Of a stretch of 64,000 bases of DNA, positions 27,463-36,090 are shown one piece after another. The stretch is from contig CAKMKJ010000014.1 of assembly GCA_927443345.1 (NCBI GenBank), positions 36,120-100,119 on the forward strand. The letters run 5' to 3'. The notes under the pieces are model-generated. The model searched no databases. It saw only the letters and a list, made by a program, of their open reading frames with translations, and was not told the DNA's origin. Both the position numbers and the translations under genes were made by a program. Numbering within the stretch: position 1 is the stretch's first letter; the number at the start of each line of letters is the position of its first letter. Source of the stretch: an uncultured Anaerolineaceae bacterium. Lineage in GTDB: Bacteria > Chloroflexota > Anaerolineae > Anaerolineales > Anaerolineaceae.

Positions 27463-28323
27463 ATGACCGCTTTGATTTACCTCACCGGGATTGCTGTCTT
27501 TGCGTTGGTCATCTACCTGACGCTTGAACTGGCGCCTGCTGCACCTACCGGGCGTTTGTCTGAGATTCTTACTCCTGCGGATGGCGTCGTCCTGACCGGG
27601 TGGCGCAAATCCCTGTCTCCCCTGGATAAACCGGTCTCTAAATGGACGCCAGTTGGTTTTCTTAGAAAAACGCGTGCAGATTTGTATTGGGCGCATATTG
27701 GAGAGCGTTGGAATGATTGGAACGAAGTGCAATTTACCTCCCTGCGAGTGGCTTTAGCCGTAGCAGGATTTGGATTAGGAATGGTTGCTACTGCAGAACC
27801 TGTGTTAGCGCTGGTAGGTGGGTTGGTCGGGTTTCAATATCCTGCCATGTCAATGGGTGGCGTTGCCCGCCGTTATCGTCGTCAGTTCATTGCTCAGCTT
27901 CCAGAATATGTGCAACTGGTTTCAGCCCAGATGTCAGCCAATGTCTCGATGGAGGAAGCCCTGCGGCGCACCTCGCAAGCACAAAGTCTTGTTGGTAAAT
28001 GGATGCGATGGGTACTTCAAATGGCGCAGGGTCGTGACCTGATCGAGCAAATGCAGCGTGAAGCACAGGAATCCCATCTTCCAGAGTTGATCGGAATGTC
28101 TGTCCAGCTGGAATTCATCCGAAGGGGCACAGCTCAGCAGGAACTGATGGGACAACTGGCCACCAGTATTGCGGCTGACTACATCGGCAGTGCTGAACAG
28201 CGGGCGGAAAAAGTCGGGGCAGAACTCGTTATCCCGATGGTGATTTTCTATTTCCTGCCATTCCTGGTAACTCTGTTGGCCGTGATTGGCTGGCCGATTT
28301 TCCAGAATCTCGGTGCAATGTGA
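27463..28323 (+). CDS. tadC: TadC-type pilus assembly membrane protein, copy 1
   Basis: A 286-residue protein that begins directly after the tadB stop. It has an N-terminal TM, a middle pair of hydrophobic segments, and a GspF-type cytoplasmic domain (QLPEYVQLVSAQMSANVSMEEAL). A C-terminal TM pair follows (VIPMVIFYFLPFLVTLLAVIGW), with the usual AEKVGAEL before it. It pairs with TadB as the platform for TadA. Its stop overlaps the next start. Confidence 0.8.
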   Translation: MTALIYLTGIAVFALVIYLTLELAPAAPTGRLSEILTPADGVVLTGWRKSLSPLDKPVSKWTPVGFLRKTRADLYWAHIGERWNDWNEVQFTSLRVALAVAGFGLGMVATAEPVLALVGGLVGFQYPAMSMGGVARRYRRQFIAQLPEYVQLVSAQMSANVSMEEALRRTSQAQSLVGKWMRWVLQMAQGRDLIEQMQREAQESHLPELIGMSVQLEFIRRGTAQQELMGQLATSIAADYIGSAEQRAEKVGAELVIPMVIFYFLPFLVTLLAVIGWPIFQNLGAM

Positions 28324-28928
28324 TGCTAAATAACCCCGTTCACTGCGTTCAGGGGCGTACCGGTCGTCTGCGCGATCTGGCTGGTTTTGGTTTCTTTCTC
28401 TTTTCTGCGCTCATTTCTGTGATGTCTGCCTGGCAGCACCCCTCGATCCTGACCTGGCTGTATGCGATTCACAACGGATTATTGGCTTTCTTTTATACCC
28501 GTAGAGCACCGGCAAAACAATATGATCGCACCGGTCTGTGGTTGGGAATGATCGCTGCCTTCCTGCCGACGTTTACCAAAACTACTAGCCACACCGCATG
28601 GTACTTCCTGTTCCCCGCACTGGCAGGGTACGTTTTGATTTTGTGGTCGCTCATCACGCTAGGACCGCGATTTGGCGTTGCACCCGCGGATAGAGGCTTG
28701 ACGAGCCGGGGTCCTTATCAACTCTTGCGACACCCAATGTATCTTGGTGAATTGGTGTTTCGGGTGGCCATGGTTTTTAGTTCACCATATCTCTTTACTG
28801 CAATCATTCTGTCACTGGTACTGGTGTTCATTCAATGTTGGCGAATCCTGCGGGAAGAGAAAATGATCGAAGGATACACCTGCTATATGCGTATCGTACC
28901 CTGGCGGCTTATTCCTGGACTCTGGTGA
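28323..28928 (+). CDS. Membrane methyltransferase of the ICMT/PEMT family
   Basis: A 201-residue polytopic membrane protein. The C-terminal half has the family pattern TSRGPYQLLRHPMYLGEL and, later, REEKMIEGYTCYM, the SAM-binding and catalytic signature of isoprenylcysteine carboxyl methyltransferase and phospholipid N-methyltransferase relatives. The methyl acceptor is unknown. It sits inside the Tad operon, translationally coupled to tadC. Since Tad prepilin peptidases lack the N-methyltransferase domain of PilD, a role in modifying pilins or nearby lipids is possible but speculative. Confidence 0.75.
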   Translation: MLNNPVHCVQGRTGRLRDLAGFGFFLFSALISVMSAWQHPSILTWLYAIHNGLLAFFYTRRAPAKQYDRTGLWLGMIAAFLPTFTKTTSHTAWYFLFPALAGYVLILWSLITLGPRFGVAPADRGLTSRGPYQLLRHPMYLGELVFRVAMVFSSPYLFTAIILSLVLVFIQCWRILREEKMIEGYTCYMRIVPWRLIPGLW

Positions 28929-28931
28929 AAA

Positions 28932-29267
28932 ATGGCAAGAAACCTATCTAATCTTTGCTTTGGAATGGCTTTGAGCAGTTCACTGCTCATGAAAATCTTT
29001 GCGGTTCCGGAAGAATTGATCCGGCTGGCCGTGTTCTGTGTGGTTGCATCTGCCATTCTGACCAATTTTATGTGGACTCGATCTATGGGTATCGCTGGGA
29101 TCAGCGGCTTATCTATTGTCTATTTCAAATTAGGGAGTAGCTCGCTTCCTGGAACTGTCCTGACAATTCTAACCACTGTCCTTTTGATCGCAGCGGTTTT
29201 CATGGCGATCTACGCAGACATATCTTTACCAAAAAACAGTAACCAAGGAGACGAAAAAAAAGCATGA
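28932..29267 (+). CDS. Small polytopic membrane protein of unknown function
   Basis: A 111-residue protein with about four hydrophobic helices and very short loops (for example SSLPGTVLTILTTVLLIAAV). It has no motif I recognise. It lies 3 nt after the methyltransferase and overlaps the next ATPase gene by 4 nt, so it belongs to the operon. It may be a partner of the methyltransferase or of the pilus platform. Confidence 0.55.
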   Translation: MARNLSNLCFGMALSSSLLMKIFAVPEELIRLAVFCVVASAILTNFMWTRSMGIAGISGLSIVYFKLGSSSLPGTVLTILTTVLLIAAVFMAIYADISLPKNSNQGDEKKA

Positions 29268-30244
29268 AGCTCAGTTTTAGAAATTCCTTCAAGTTAAATC
29301 AGAATGCGACACTTATCGTTTTGATAGGCGCACTCCAACCGGATCGAGACGTGCTGGAAGCCCTCTCCCAGAATGGGAACCTTATGGTTCGGGAGGCTTT
29401 TACGACCCGCGGCGTTTTACAGGACCTGACCGGTGTTCAACTGGTGATTCTCGGAGATTTAATTTCTCTCCCGGATGTATCCAATGAGGTACTACAGAGT
29501 GCATTGGATCGAAGCGGAATCCCGGCTGTATCGCAAGAGGGATTCCTTGCTGATCCTTCCGAATGGCTGGGACGAGCTCGCCTGACCAGCGCTAAACAGA
29601 TCTCATTCTTGCCTGCAAGGCAAGTCAATCTTGTAAATTGGTCCGGGGGTGTAGGTAAAACTACTCTTGCGATGGCGGTCTGTAAACGTTTCGTGCAAAA
29701 CACTGGGCTACCGGCGGCTTTGCTCGAACTCAGCATGGGTGGAAGCGCACTCCATGCCAAGGTTTCACCGGACTTGCCTGAGTTTTTTGCCATTGCCACT
29801 CATAAAGAGACCCCGGCACTCTGGAATGGGGTGAGCTTATATCCTATGGATGGCCGTACTATCGATGTTCTATGGGGCGAAGACCCGCAAGGTGTCCGAA
29901 ATTTGCTATCAGAAATCCAACGGAAACACACTCTGTTTGTCGTGGACTGCTTTCCGGGACATCCTCTTTTTGCTGAGCTATCCAAACCCAAGCCTGGGTT
30001 GGTCAACGTCGTGGTCACCTCTCCCCGCGACGATGCCATCTTGCAGGCCAGACGATTGATCAACGAAATACCAGAACCCCGCCATTTGGTATTGAACATG
30101 GCGAAGTCCGTAGCGGATCGTGCTGAAGGCGGCATTTCAATTGTTCTACCTTACAACGAAACCTGGGCTCAATCCCTCGACCCACGCCTGGCTGATCCTA
30201 TCCTGGAACTGGCATATTCAGGTTGGAAACGGAGGAAATCATGA
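29264..30244 (+). CDS. tadZ: TadZ/CpaE-type ATPase, copy 2
   Basis: A 326-residue protein behind AAGGAG. It has a short N-terminal receiver-like region and a MinD/ParA-like ATPase with Walker A WSGGVGKTT at about 126-134, closer to the canonical form than copy 1. The later segment LFVVDCFPGHPLF marks the switch II/Walker B region. Its stop overlaps the next gene. It starts the second, complete TadZ-CpaB-TadA-TadB-TadC series of the element. Confidence 0.75.
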   Translation: MKLSFRNSFKLNQNATLIVLIGALQPDRDVLEALSQNGNLMVREAFTTRGVLQDLTGVQLVILGDLISLPDVSNEVLQSALDRSGIPAVSQEGFLADPSEWLGRARLTSAKQISFLPARQVNLVNWSGGVGKTTLAMAVCKRFVQNTGLPAALLELSMGGSALHAKVSPDLPEFFAIATHKETPALWNGVSLYPMDGRTIDVLWGEDPQGVRNLLSEIQRKHTLFVVDCFPGHPLFAELSKPKPGLVNVVVTSPRDDAILQARRLINEIPEPRHLVLNMAKSVADRAEGGISIVLPYNETWAQSLDPRLADPILELAYSGWKRRKS

Positions 30245-30951
30245 ACCGAACGACCCAATTTATTATCGGCCTTATCGCGGTAGTCGTTGCGCTGGGCGCA
30301 GGCTTTTACGGGCGCAATCTCTACCTGAAAGAAGTATCCACTTATCAGGTGCCTGTTCCGATCAGCGCTATCCCAGCTTATACCGTTCTCAATGCGGACA
30401 TGTTCCAAATGCGGGAGATGCCGCGCACGATGGAATCCTTACCCTATTTCCAATCCATTCAGAGTCTGGGTGAAAAGATTAGCACAGTTCCGCTGCCAGC
30501 TGGTCTGCCGGTGGCTCAGGTTAACGCAGTTCCCATTGCACAATTTCGTCTTGCGGATGCAGCTTTTGAGGTGCTATCCATCCCGGTTGAACCCGTCTCT
30601 GCTGTGGGTGGACAGATCCGCATTGGAGAACGAGTCAATCTTTATCAGGTGCTTCCCGAGAAAATCGACCCTGAGAACACAGCTATTTCGGCCAACGATC
30701 AACCCACCTTCAAGGTAGAGCTCATCGCCGAGAGCATTTTGGTGGTCGATGTCCGCAATGCTCAAGGTGTCGCTGCTGAATCGAACCAAAAGAGCGAGGA
30801 TAATTCGGCTTTCGGTGGCAGCCCTCAAAATGAACAGGTGCAAATTCTCACCCTGGCAGTAAAACCAGAAGTTGTGGATCTCATTCTCAATGCGGTTGCT
30901 GTAAGCAAGAAACAAGGAGGTTTGTTATGGACAACCCTGGCACTTCCTTGA
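30241..30951 (+). CDS. cpaB: CpaB/RcpC-type Flp pilus assembly protein, copy 2
   Basis: The ATG at 30241 overlaps the tadZ stop by 4 nt and gives 236 residues. It has an N-terminal TM (FIIGLIAVVVALGAGFYG), then a SAF-like domain (YQVPVPISAIPAYTVLNADMF), then a CpaB beta region (FEVLSIPVEPVSAVGGQIRIGERV). It is shorter than copy 1 and lacks the TP-rich linker. Its 3' end overlaps tadA copy 2 by 25 nt. Confidence 0.78.
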   Translation: MNRTTQFIIGLIAVVVALGAGFYGRNLYLKEVSTYQVPVPISAIPAYTVLNADMFQMREMPRTMESLPYFQSIQSLGEKISTVPLPAGLPVAQVNAVPIAQFRLADAAFEVLSIPVEPVSAVGGQIRIGERVNLYQVLPEKIDPENTAISANDQPTFKVELIAESILVVDVRNAQGVAAESNQKSEDNSAFGGSPQNEQVQILTLAVKPEVVDLILNAVAVSKKQGGLLWTTLALP

Positions 30952-32282
30952 TCCATCCTTCCTCACCACCGTTTATTCAACCATTGAATCAGTTTGACCT
31001 GACTTTGATTGAACGAGTGCGTGAAGAATTGGTTTTGCGTGGGATCAATCCGCCTAGTTGGCGTGAAGCAGATCCCGAAAAGCGTCGCCGATTTTTTGAT
31101 GAGGTGCGCTCCATCCTGATCGATCAAGGTGAGGACCGCATTGCAGTCAACCGAAATGCTCAAATCATCACCGATGCCTTATCCGGTGTTGGCTTGCTCG
31201 ATCAACTTCTACGAGATCCGTATGTGGAGGAAATATTCGTCCGAAATGGGGTAGTGGCGGTGGAATATGACGGCAGCTTCTATCATCTGGGAAAACTGGC
31301 AGATGATAGGTATTTCGAAAACCTGGCAGTGCATGTTGCCGATCAAGGCGGAGCCACCCTAAGAGGCGACCGGCCGGCAGTATTAATTGATCTCCCTGGA
31401 GGAGAGCGATTTACTGCCATTGTTCCACGCCTGTCTACGGAAGGAACCGCAATCAATATCCGTACTTTCGGGCGGCGGGTGCGAACGCTGGAAGAAATGG
31501 AACAAACCGGCACATTTACCAAAATTAACCCTTCTGACCTGGAGGTGGTCCAAACTTTCGCCATAAACTCAGAAAAAAGTACGGGGTCTGAATCCTCTCG
31601 CCGCTTCCAGTCCTTGCAAAACACTCCAGATCGGTTTCTGGCCTGGATGGTATCCACATTATCTGGCAGCCTGATGATTGCCGGTGAAATGGGTTCAGGT
31701 AAGACGACTTTGCTCAACGCGCTTTCGGGTTTCTTACCTGTTTCGGCACCGATTGCTGCTCTGGAAACCTTTCGGGAATTGGAGATCCAACATCCCTTTT
31801 TACTGCGCACCGTTGCGCCGGCAGAACTCTCACCTGGCACACCCGGAGTGACTTTGGATTGGGTTTTGAACGTCATTTACACACGCATGAACCCGGCCGC
31901 AATTCTGGTGGGCGAAGTTGTTGGAAATGAAGCACTTCAATTCTTAAAAGCTACCTGTCTGGGACGCAAGGCGTTGACCACCATTCACGGCGGAACCATT
32001 GAGGAAGCCTTGATGCGCCTGGAACAGCTGGCCCTGGCAGCCGCACCAGAATTGGGATTGGCAGCCGTGCGCTCCATGGTTGCGATGGGCTTGGACGTGG
32101 TCGCCTTGATGGGAAGAGTCAACCGCTCAGGGAGAATTCAACGCACCTTACAAGCCATTGCGACAATCAAAGGAATTGATGCGACCGGGAATTATCGTTT
32201 GGATTATCTCTACCGGGCAGAAGGTGAACAGAACACTCCTGTCTTTAAGCTGGCTTATCAGCAGATGGAGGGAATGAAATGA
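30927..32282 (+). CDS. tadA: TadA/CpaF-type secretion ATPase, copy 2
   Basis: A 451-residue protein starting behind AAGGAGG inside the cpaB 3' end. It has CpaF N-terminal motifs (LLRDPYVEEIFVRNG), Walker A AGEMGSGKTT at about 251-260, an Asp-box-like ALETFRELEI, Walker B AILVGEVVGNEAL and His-box LTTIHGG. It is clearly diverged from copy 1 (ELEI in place of KIEDPEE), so the two motors probably serve separate platforms rather than being a recent duplication. Confidence 0.87.
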   Translation: MDNPGTSLIHPSSPPFIQPLNQFDLTLIERVREELVLRGINPPSWREADPEKRRRFFDEVRSILIDQGEDRIAVNRNAQIITDALSGVGLLDQLLRDPYVEEIFVRNGVVAVEYDGSFYHLGKLADDRYFENLAVHVADQGGATLRGDRPAVLIDLPGGERFTAIVPRLSTEGTAINIRTFGRRVRTLEEMEQTGTFTKINPSDLEVVQTFAINSEKSTGSESSRRFQSLQNTPDRFLAWMVSTLSGSLMIAGEMGSGKTTLLNALSGFLPVSAPIAALETFRELEIQHPFLLRTVAPAELSPGTPGVTLDWVLNVIYTRMNPAAILVGEVVGNEALQFLKATCLGRKALTTIHGGTIEEALMRLEQLALAAAPELGLAAVRSMVAMGLDVVALMGRVNRSGRIQRTLQAIATIKGIDATGNYRLDYLYRAEGEQNTPVFKLAYQQMEGMK

Positions 32283-32935
32283 ACCGCTTCTTAAAGTGGA
32301 TCCTTATCGTAGTGTTTCTACTTGTTGTTGTAGGATGCCTGGTTTTTGTTTTCGTGAATCTCAATGCTTCGTTGAAGATGGATCCCACACCTATAAAAGT
32401 CGAGGTTTCGGAGGATGTTAATCGAACAAAGCAGGAGCTGGAAGACAAATTACGGAACGCTCCCTGGCAGGGGCTGCGGTTTATTCGAGATGAACGAACC
32501 TGGCGGTTCTACGGAGTGGCAGGTGAGGCCAAGCAAATTGATTTCGTCCAACCATTCAGTTTAGTTAAAGTCTATTACCTCGAAGCGGATGGTGATCTGA
32601 GCTTTACCTGGGCAGCGACGGAAATCCAATTTGCAGGGGAACCTGCATATTCCCTGACCTCTCAACCCATTCGGGAAAGTCAATTGATAGCAGTCCAATT
32701 GAAGGGTGATTATGTCACCCAGAACGGGGTGTATTGGGAGGATTGCGATTCTGATTATTGTCATCTTGCCCAGATGATCGACACCATGCTCGTGCTTGAT
32801 GACCAGGGAACCGGTTTATCTAACGGGTTTATCCGCTATGGCTGGGAACCGCCGACCTATCCCTATTACGGCTTCCTGTGCTGGCAAATCCTATCCGCAG
32901 AAAACAACCAGGAAAATCTCCTGACTGTCAAGTAA
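32279..32935 (+). CDS. Single-TM extracytoplasmic protein of unknown function
   Basis: A 218-residue protein, 4-nt overlap with tadA. An N-terminal helix (WILIVVFLLVVVGCLVFVFV) is followed by a soluble domain of about 190 residues with two close cysteines (WEDCDSDYC) and aromatic motifs (YGWEPPTYPYYGF). No known family recognised. It is probably an exported or anchored pilus accessory protein. Confidence 0.5.
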   Translation: MNRFLKWILIVVFLLVVVGCLVFVFVNLNASLKMDPTPIKVEVSEDVNRTKQELEDKLRNAPWQGLRFIRDERTWRFYGVAGEAKQIDFVQPFSLVKVYYLEADGDLSFTWAATEIQFAGEPAYSLTSQPIRESQLIAVQLKGDYVTQNGVYWEDCDSDYCHLAQMIDTMLVLDDQGTGLSNGFIRYGWEPPTYPYYGFLCWQILSAENNQENLLTVK

Positions 32936-32946
32936 AGGTAGTGAAA

Positions 32947-33510
32947 ATGGAACCGTGTGATTATCAGCGAAACATTCAATCCATCACCAACCCTGAAACC
33001 GGACAGCAGGAATTCAAAGACCCTCAGCATCCTTTAGTCCGTAAAGATGGAATGGTGATGTTAAGCCGGCACTTGATGTCGCTCTGTTTAGGACGGTGGC
33101 TGCATCCTGGAGAGATTGTCATTTACAGGGATGGAAATCCTCAAAACCTGACAAACGAGAATCTCGAATTGACGACCCTGTCGAAACTGGCTCACCGTTT
33201 TCGGGGAAATTCAGCAATTTTGCATTGTCCATACTGTGGGCTGCCCTTCAAAGTTCCTCCATCTCAAAAAAACCGGCGTGTTTACCACAATGACACCTGC
33301 CGCAGACTTGCATCGCGTAAATTTGAGATTGATCCGGAAGAATTACGCCAGATGGTTTGGGAAATTCCTACTACCCAGATAGCCAGCTTGTACGGAGTTT
33401 CAGATAAGGCGGTTGAAAAACGTTGCCGAGCATTGGGTATATCCAAACCGCCGCGTGGTTATTGGACCAGACCGGAACGTGAAAGGGTCTCCCAGGAGGA
33501 GCAGGTATGA
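32947..33510 (+). CDS. HNH-like / zinc-finger / helix-turn-helix protein inside the Tad operon
   Basis: A 187-residue protein from the ATG at 32947. The segment HPGEIVIYRDGNPQNLTNENL resembles the core of HNH proteins of phages and plasmids, but the usual first His of the motif is replaced (YRDG), so nuclease activity is doubtful. A zinc-finger-like CPYCGLPF with CRR further on follows, then a helix-turn-helix (TTQIASLYGVSDKAVEKRCRALG) and a basic tail. It looks like a DNA-binding protein or degenerate homing-type nuclease. Its place between tadA and tadB is unusual. Confidence 0.6.
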   Translation: MEPCDYQRNIQSITNPETGQQEFKDPQHPLVRKDGMVMLSRHLMSLCLGRWLHPGEIVIYRDGNPQNLTNENLELTTLSKLAHRFRGNSAILHCPYCGLPFKVPPSQKNRRVYHNDTCRRLASRKFEIDPEELRQMVWEIPTTQIASLYGVSDKAVEKRCRALGISKPPRGYWTRPERERVSQEEQV

Positions 33511-34391
33511 GTCCGTTTCGATTATTGATTGATGCCGGGGCTATATTTCTCGCCGGTGGCATTTTTCTGACGCTTTATAACACTTTGCTGACAGGTATTG
33601 AAATTGTTGTGAAAACTTGGCGCAGGACATTTATGTCTTGGGCAAGCCGGCGGCTGCGAGCCATGGGTGTCATTCAAGATAAGCCATATCAGGCACAACA
33701 CGAATTGGATTGGAAACGATTGGCATTGCTCATTGCGACACCTATGTTGGCAATGGCTGTCCATGATTTGATGCTTTCACCTCTTGTCCTGATGATCGGA
33801 ATGGCCATCCTGGCATGGATCAACTTTCAACAAAAGCAGGTCGAACGGGCACAAATCAATGAGGATGCTGAAGCGGTCGCTTTGCAGATCCGATCTTTGA
33901 TGAGTGTTGATCACTCCCTCCTTATTGCTCTGACGCAAGTCAAGTTGCCTGTGGGGGCAATGAACCGCGCCGTTGAACAGGTTGCCAGCCGTTTGCGGAT
34001 GCATCAAGCACCTCACCAGGCAGCCCAGGCGCTAAAGGGGTTACCCGGTAATGTCACATCGAGGCTTTCAGCTCTGATTGCTAATAACGCCCAGCTCACC
34101 GACGAAATTCAGGATGAGTTGCTCGTTTCCCTTGAGCAGGAAGCGCACCGCCAAAAACTGCTACGCTCCAAGACTCGCCAGACGCTTTCGTTGGTACGTG
34201 GAACGATCCGGCTCTTGCAAGGTGTGGTCGCCGCATCGATTTCTTTTGTGGTGTTTTCTCCAGCCTGGCGTGATTTTTTCTTGCAAGACATCTCCCATCG
34301 GGTGTTACTGGCTGTCATGATCTGTGGGGTCGTACTAGCCAGCCTATATTTTGAGTACGAAGTCTACCAATTGAGCTATGGAGAGGTCTAG
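33507..34391 (+). CDS. tadB: TadB-type pilus assembly membrane protein, copy 2
   Basis: A 294-residue protein with an N-terminal TM, a central hydrophobic pair at about 75-110 and a C-terminal TM pair. The cytoplasmic GspF-like part contains IRSLMSVDHSLLIALTQVKLPVG. Similarity to TadB is weak and rests mainly on topology and on its position between tadA and tadC. Its start overlaps the HNH-like gene stop by 4 nt. Confidence 0.62.
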   Translation: MSPFRLLIDAGAIFLAGGIFLTLYNTLLTGIEIVVKTWRRTFMSWASRRLRAMGVIQDKPYQAQHELDWKRLALLIATPMLAMAVHDLMLSPLVLMIGMAILAWINFQQKQVERAQINEDAEAVALQIRSLMSVDHSLLIALTQVKLPVGAMNRAVEQVASRLRMHQAPHQAAQALKGLPGNVTSRLSALIANNAQLTDEIQDELLVSLEQEAHRQKLLRSKTRQTLSLVRGTIRLLQGVVAASISFVVFSPAWRDFFLQDISHRVLLAVMICGVVLASLYFEYEVYQLSYGEV

Positions 34392-34392
34392 T

Positions 34393-35229
34393 ATGGATAC
34401 CTTTTCCCTGGTGGTGGGCTTTAGTCTGGCAATCGGAGTGGGCATGGTTGCCAATGCCGTAATTTCCATAATTTTTGAGACAGGAAGGAGGCTTAGCCGC
34501 CCAGTCCGGCGTGGACGATTACATACACTCGGACTTGGCAACAATGACCTATACGACGAGAAAAGAACAGAAGAAGCAATTCTAGGATTCGGAGGCATCC
34601 CCTGGGGAACCCTCTATGCGGGTGCAGCCTTGATCGGCTTGGTTCTTTTGGCTGTACTAGGTCCGCATCTTCCCAGCATCCGGCTGGGTTTCCTGGCATT
34701 GCCTGGCCTAGTGTGGTTAGCCAAACGCTACCTGATTCAGCAGCGCAAGAGGTTCATGGTCGGACAAATTCGTCAGTTTCTGATTGATGTGCGTCTGCAT
34801 ATGAGCCTGCAAGGATCGCTCTTGCTGGGATTGGAGAGTATTGGCAGAACCACCCTGGAAACATCAACGGTATATCAACGCCTGCAAAAGCGATTGAAGG
34901 GCAGTTCTGCCCGCAGTGGTTTGGATTTACTCAACCAACTGGCGGAAGATATGAAATCCCCTCAGTTGCTGCACGTTGTTCAACGTGTCCAAGCTGCCCA
35001 GCAGTCCGGAGGTGTCTCCAATGTTGATCAGGCGATAGCCAGTGTTATTGAAGAGTTGAACGAAGAGATTGGTTACCAGTCAGAAGAACAGATGCAGCGA
35101 TTGCCCATGCGCATCACCTTAATGGCTATGCCGTTTCTCCTCGGGCCTATTGTTATCTTGTTGTTTTACCCGCTGGTTGATCGCATCCTGAAAACCCTTT
35201 CCGGGGTGTCGATTGGCGGCGGTTTCTAA
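34393..35229 (+). CDS. tadC: TadC-type pilus assembly membrane protein, copy 2
   Basis: A 278-residue protein from the ATG at 34393. It has a typical GspF cytoplasmic domain (FLIDVRLHMSLQGSLLLGLE), then MKSPQLLHVVQRVQAAQQSGG, and a C-terminal TM (LMAMPFLLGPIVILLFYPLV). Strong TadC appearance. It is followed after a ribosome binding site by the Flp-like pilin genes. Confidence 0.75.
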   Translation: MDTFSLVVGFSLAIGVGMVANAVISIIFETGRRLSRPVRRGRLHTLGLGNNDLYDEKRTEEAILGFGGIPWGTLYAGAALIGLVLLAVLGPHLPSIRLGFLALPGLVWLAKRYLIQQRKRFMVGQIRQFLIDVRLHMSLQGSLLLGLESIGRTTLETSTVYQRLQKRLKGSSARSGLDLLNQLAEDMKSPQLLHVVQRVQAAQQSGGVSNVDQAIASVIEELNEEIGYQSEEQMQRLPMRITLMAMPFLLGPIVILLFYPLVDRILKTLSGVSIGGGF

Positions 35230-35271
35230 TCCATTTTTTTAACGCCCCATCTGGGGAAAAGGAGACTGTTT

Positions 35272-35442
35272 ATGTTGTTCGATAAGAAAGCATCCGAAAT
35301 TCCACAATTTGTGGTCGTCCTGGCAATTGCTGTTGTTTTAGGCGCGGTAGCCATCTGGGCTATCCTGAGCAATATCGGCACCCAAGGCAGTAGTATTGCT
35401 GACTGGATCAACAGTATTGCTGTGCCTGCCGCACATCCATAA
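35272..35442 (+). CDS. Small Flp-like pilin (56 residues), non-canonical processing site
   Basis: The ATG at 35272 has AAAAGGAG 7 nt upstream. The peptide has a short charged start (MLFDKKASEIPQ), one hydrophobic helix (FVVVLAIAVVLGAVAIWAIL) and a short polar tail. Size and layout are those of Flp pilins, but the -1 Gly and +5 Glu of the prepilin site are not seen, so cleavage may not follow the normal rule. It may be a minor pilin or a non-processed partner. Confidence 0.6.
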   Translation: MLFDKKASEIPQFVVVLAIAVVLGAVAIWAILSNIGTQGSSIADWINSIAVPAAHP

Positions 35443-35461
35443 TCATCGTTTTGTTTGAAGG

Positions 35462-35491
35462 TGGCCGGCTTTCATTCTAGAAAGCCGGCCA
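35462..35491 (+). terminator. Perfect hairpin between two pilin genes
   Basis: TGGCCGGCTTTC (35462-35473) pairs perfectly with its complement at 35480-35491 around a 6-nt loop. There is no T-run, so rather than a full terminator it may protect the upstream pilin mRNA end and set the ratio of the two pilins. Confidence 0.55.
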
Positions 35492-35525
35492 ACAATCATC
35501 CCCTGATCAAAGAGAAGGAGGAATC

Positions 35526-35672
35526 ATGTTACATGATCGAAATGGGCAGAGTGTCGTCGAATATATCGTTGTCCTGGCGATTTTTATCGCTCTGGTTGGC
35601 GGTGCACTCTGGGAAGTTTTTTCCACTTTGAAGGTCAAGTTCAATGATGTCAATGCTGAAATCGGGTCTTAG
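35526..35672 (+). CDS. flp: Flp major pilin-like prepilin (48 residues)
   Basis: The ATG at 35526 lies behind AAGGAGGAATC. The peptide carries a canonical prepilin site, G7 followed by QSVVEY (Glu at +5, Tyr at +6), then a hydrophobic helix (IVVLAIFIALVGGALW). This is the best Flp major-pilin candidate in the element. The stop overlaps the next TadE-like gene by 29 nt. Confidence 0.75.
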   Translation: MLHDRNGQSVVEYIVVLAIFIALVGGALWEVFSTLKVKFNDVNAEIGS

Positions 35673-36090
35673 GAAAGATCAAAAAGGCCAGGCAGCGGTG
35701 GAAGCCTTGCTCGTCCTGATGATTATGGCGTTGGTAATCTTCGGTGGCCTTGAGCTCAGCCGTGGAGTCGCCATCAGGCAAGCTCTGGATAGCAGCACTG
35801 GTGCTGCCGTCCGTGCCTTGTCCCTGGATCCCGCTCAATGGAGTTATTCCAGAGACTTGGTTCGGGATGGTACCAATCAGAATGTGATGGGTGAGAGTGT
35901 GACTACGACCCTCCAGGTCTTTGATGCAGCCGGGACTTTACGCAGTTCAGCCTGGCTTTCAGGAAGTCCTTTTGGTACGACTTTCATCTTGGAAGCATCT
36001 GCTCCGTTCCAGGCGGATATTCCATTTCTATCTGAACCGATCATGACGATAAAGGTTCAGCATTGGGGAATCGTGGAGAGATACCCATGA
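35644..36090 (+). CDS. tadE: TadE-like pseudopilin
   Basis: A 148-residue protein (ATG at 35644 or 35647). The prepilin-like site is DQKG followed by QAAVEALLVL (Glu at +5), with a TM helix and a soluble beta domain after it. TadE-family minor pilins have this layout and are cut by the same peptidase. It overlaps both neighbours, so translation is coupled. Confidence 0.75.
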   Translation: MMSMLKSGLRKDQKGQAAVEALLVLMIMALVIFGGLELSRGVAIRQALDSSTGAAVRALSLDPAQWSYSRDLVRDGTNQNVMGESVTTTLQVFDAAGTLRSSAWLSGSPFGTTFILEASAPFQADIPFLSEPIMTIKVQHWGIVERYP

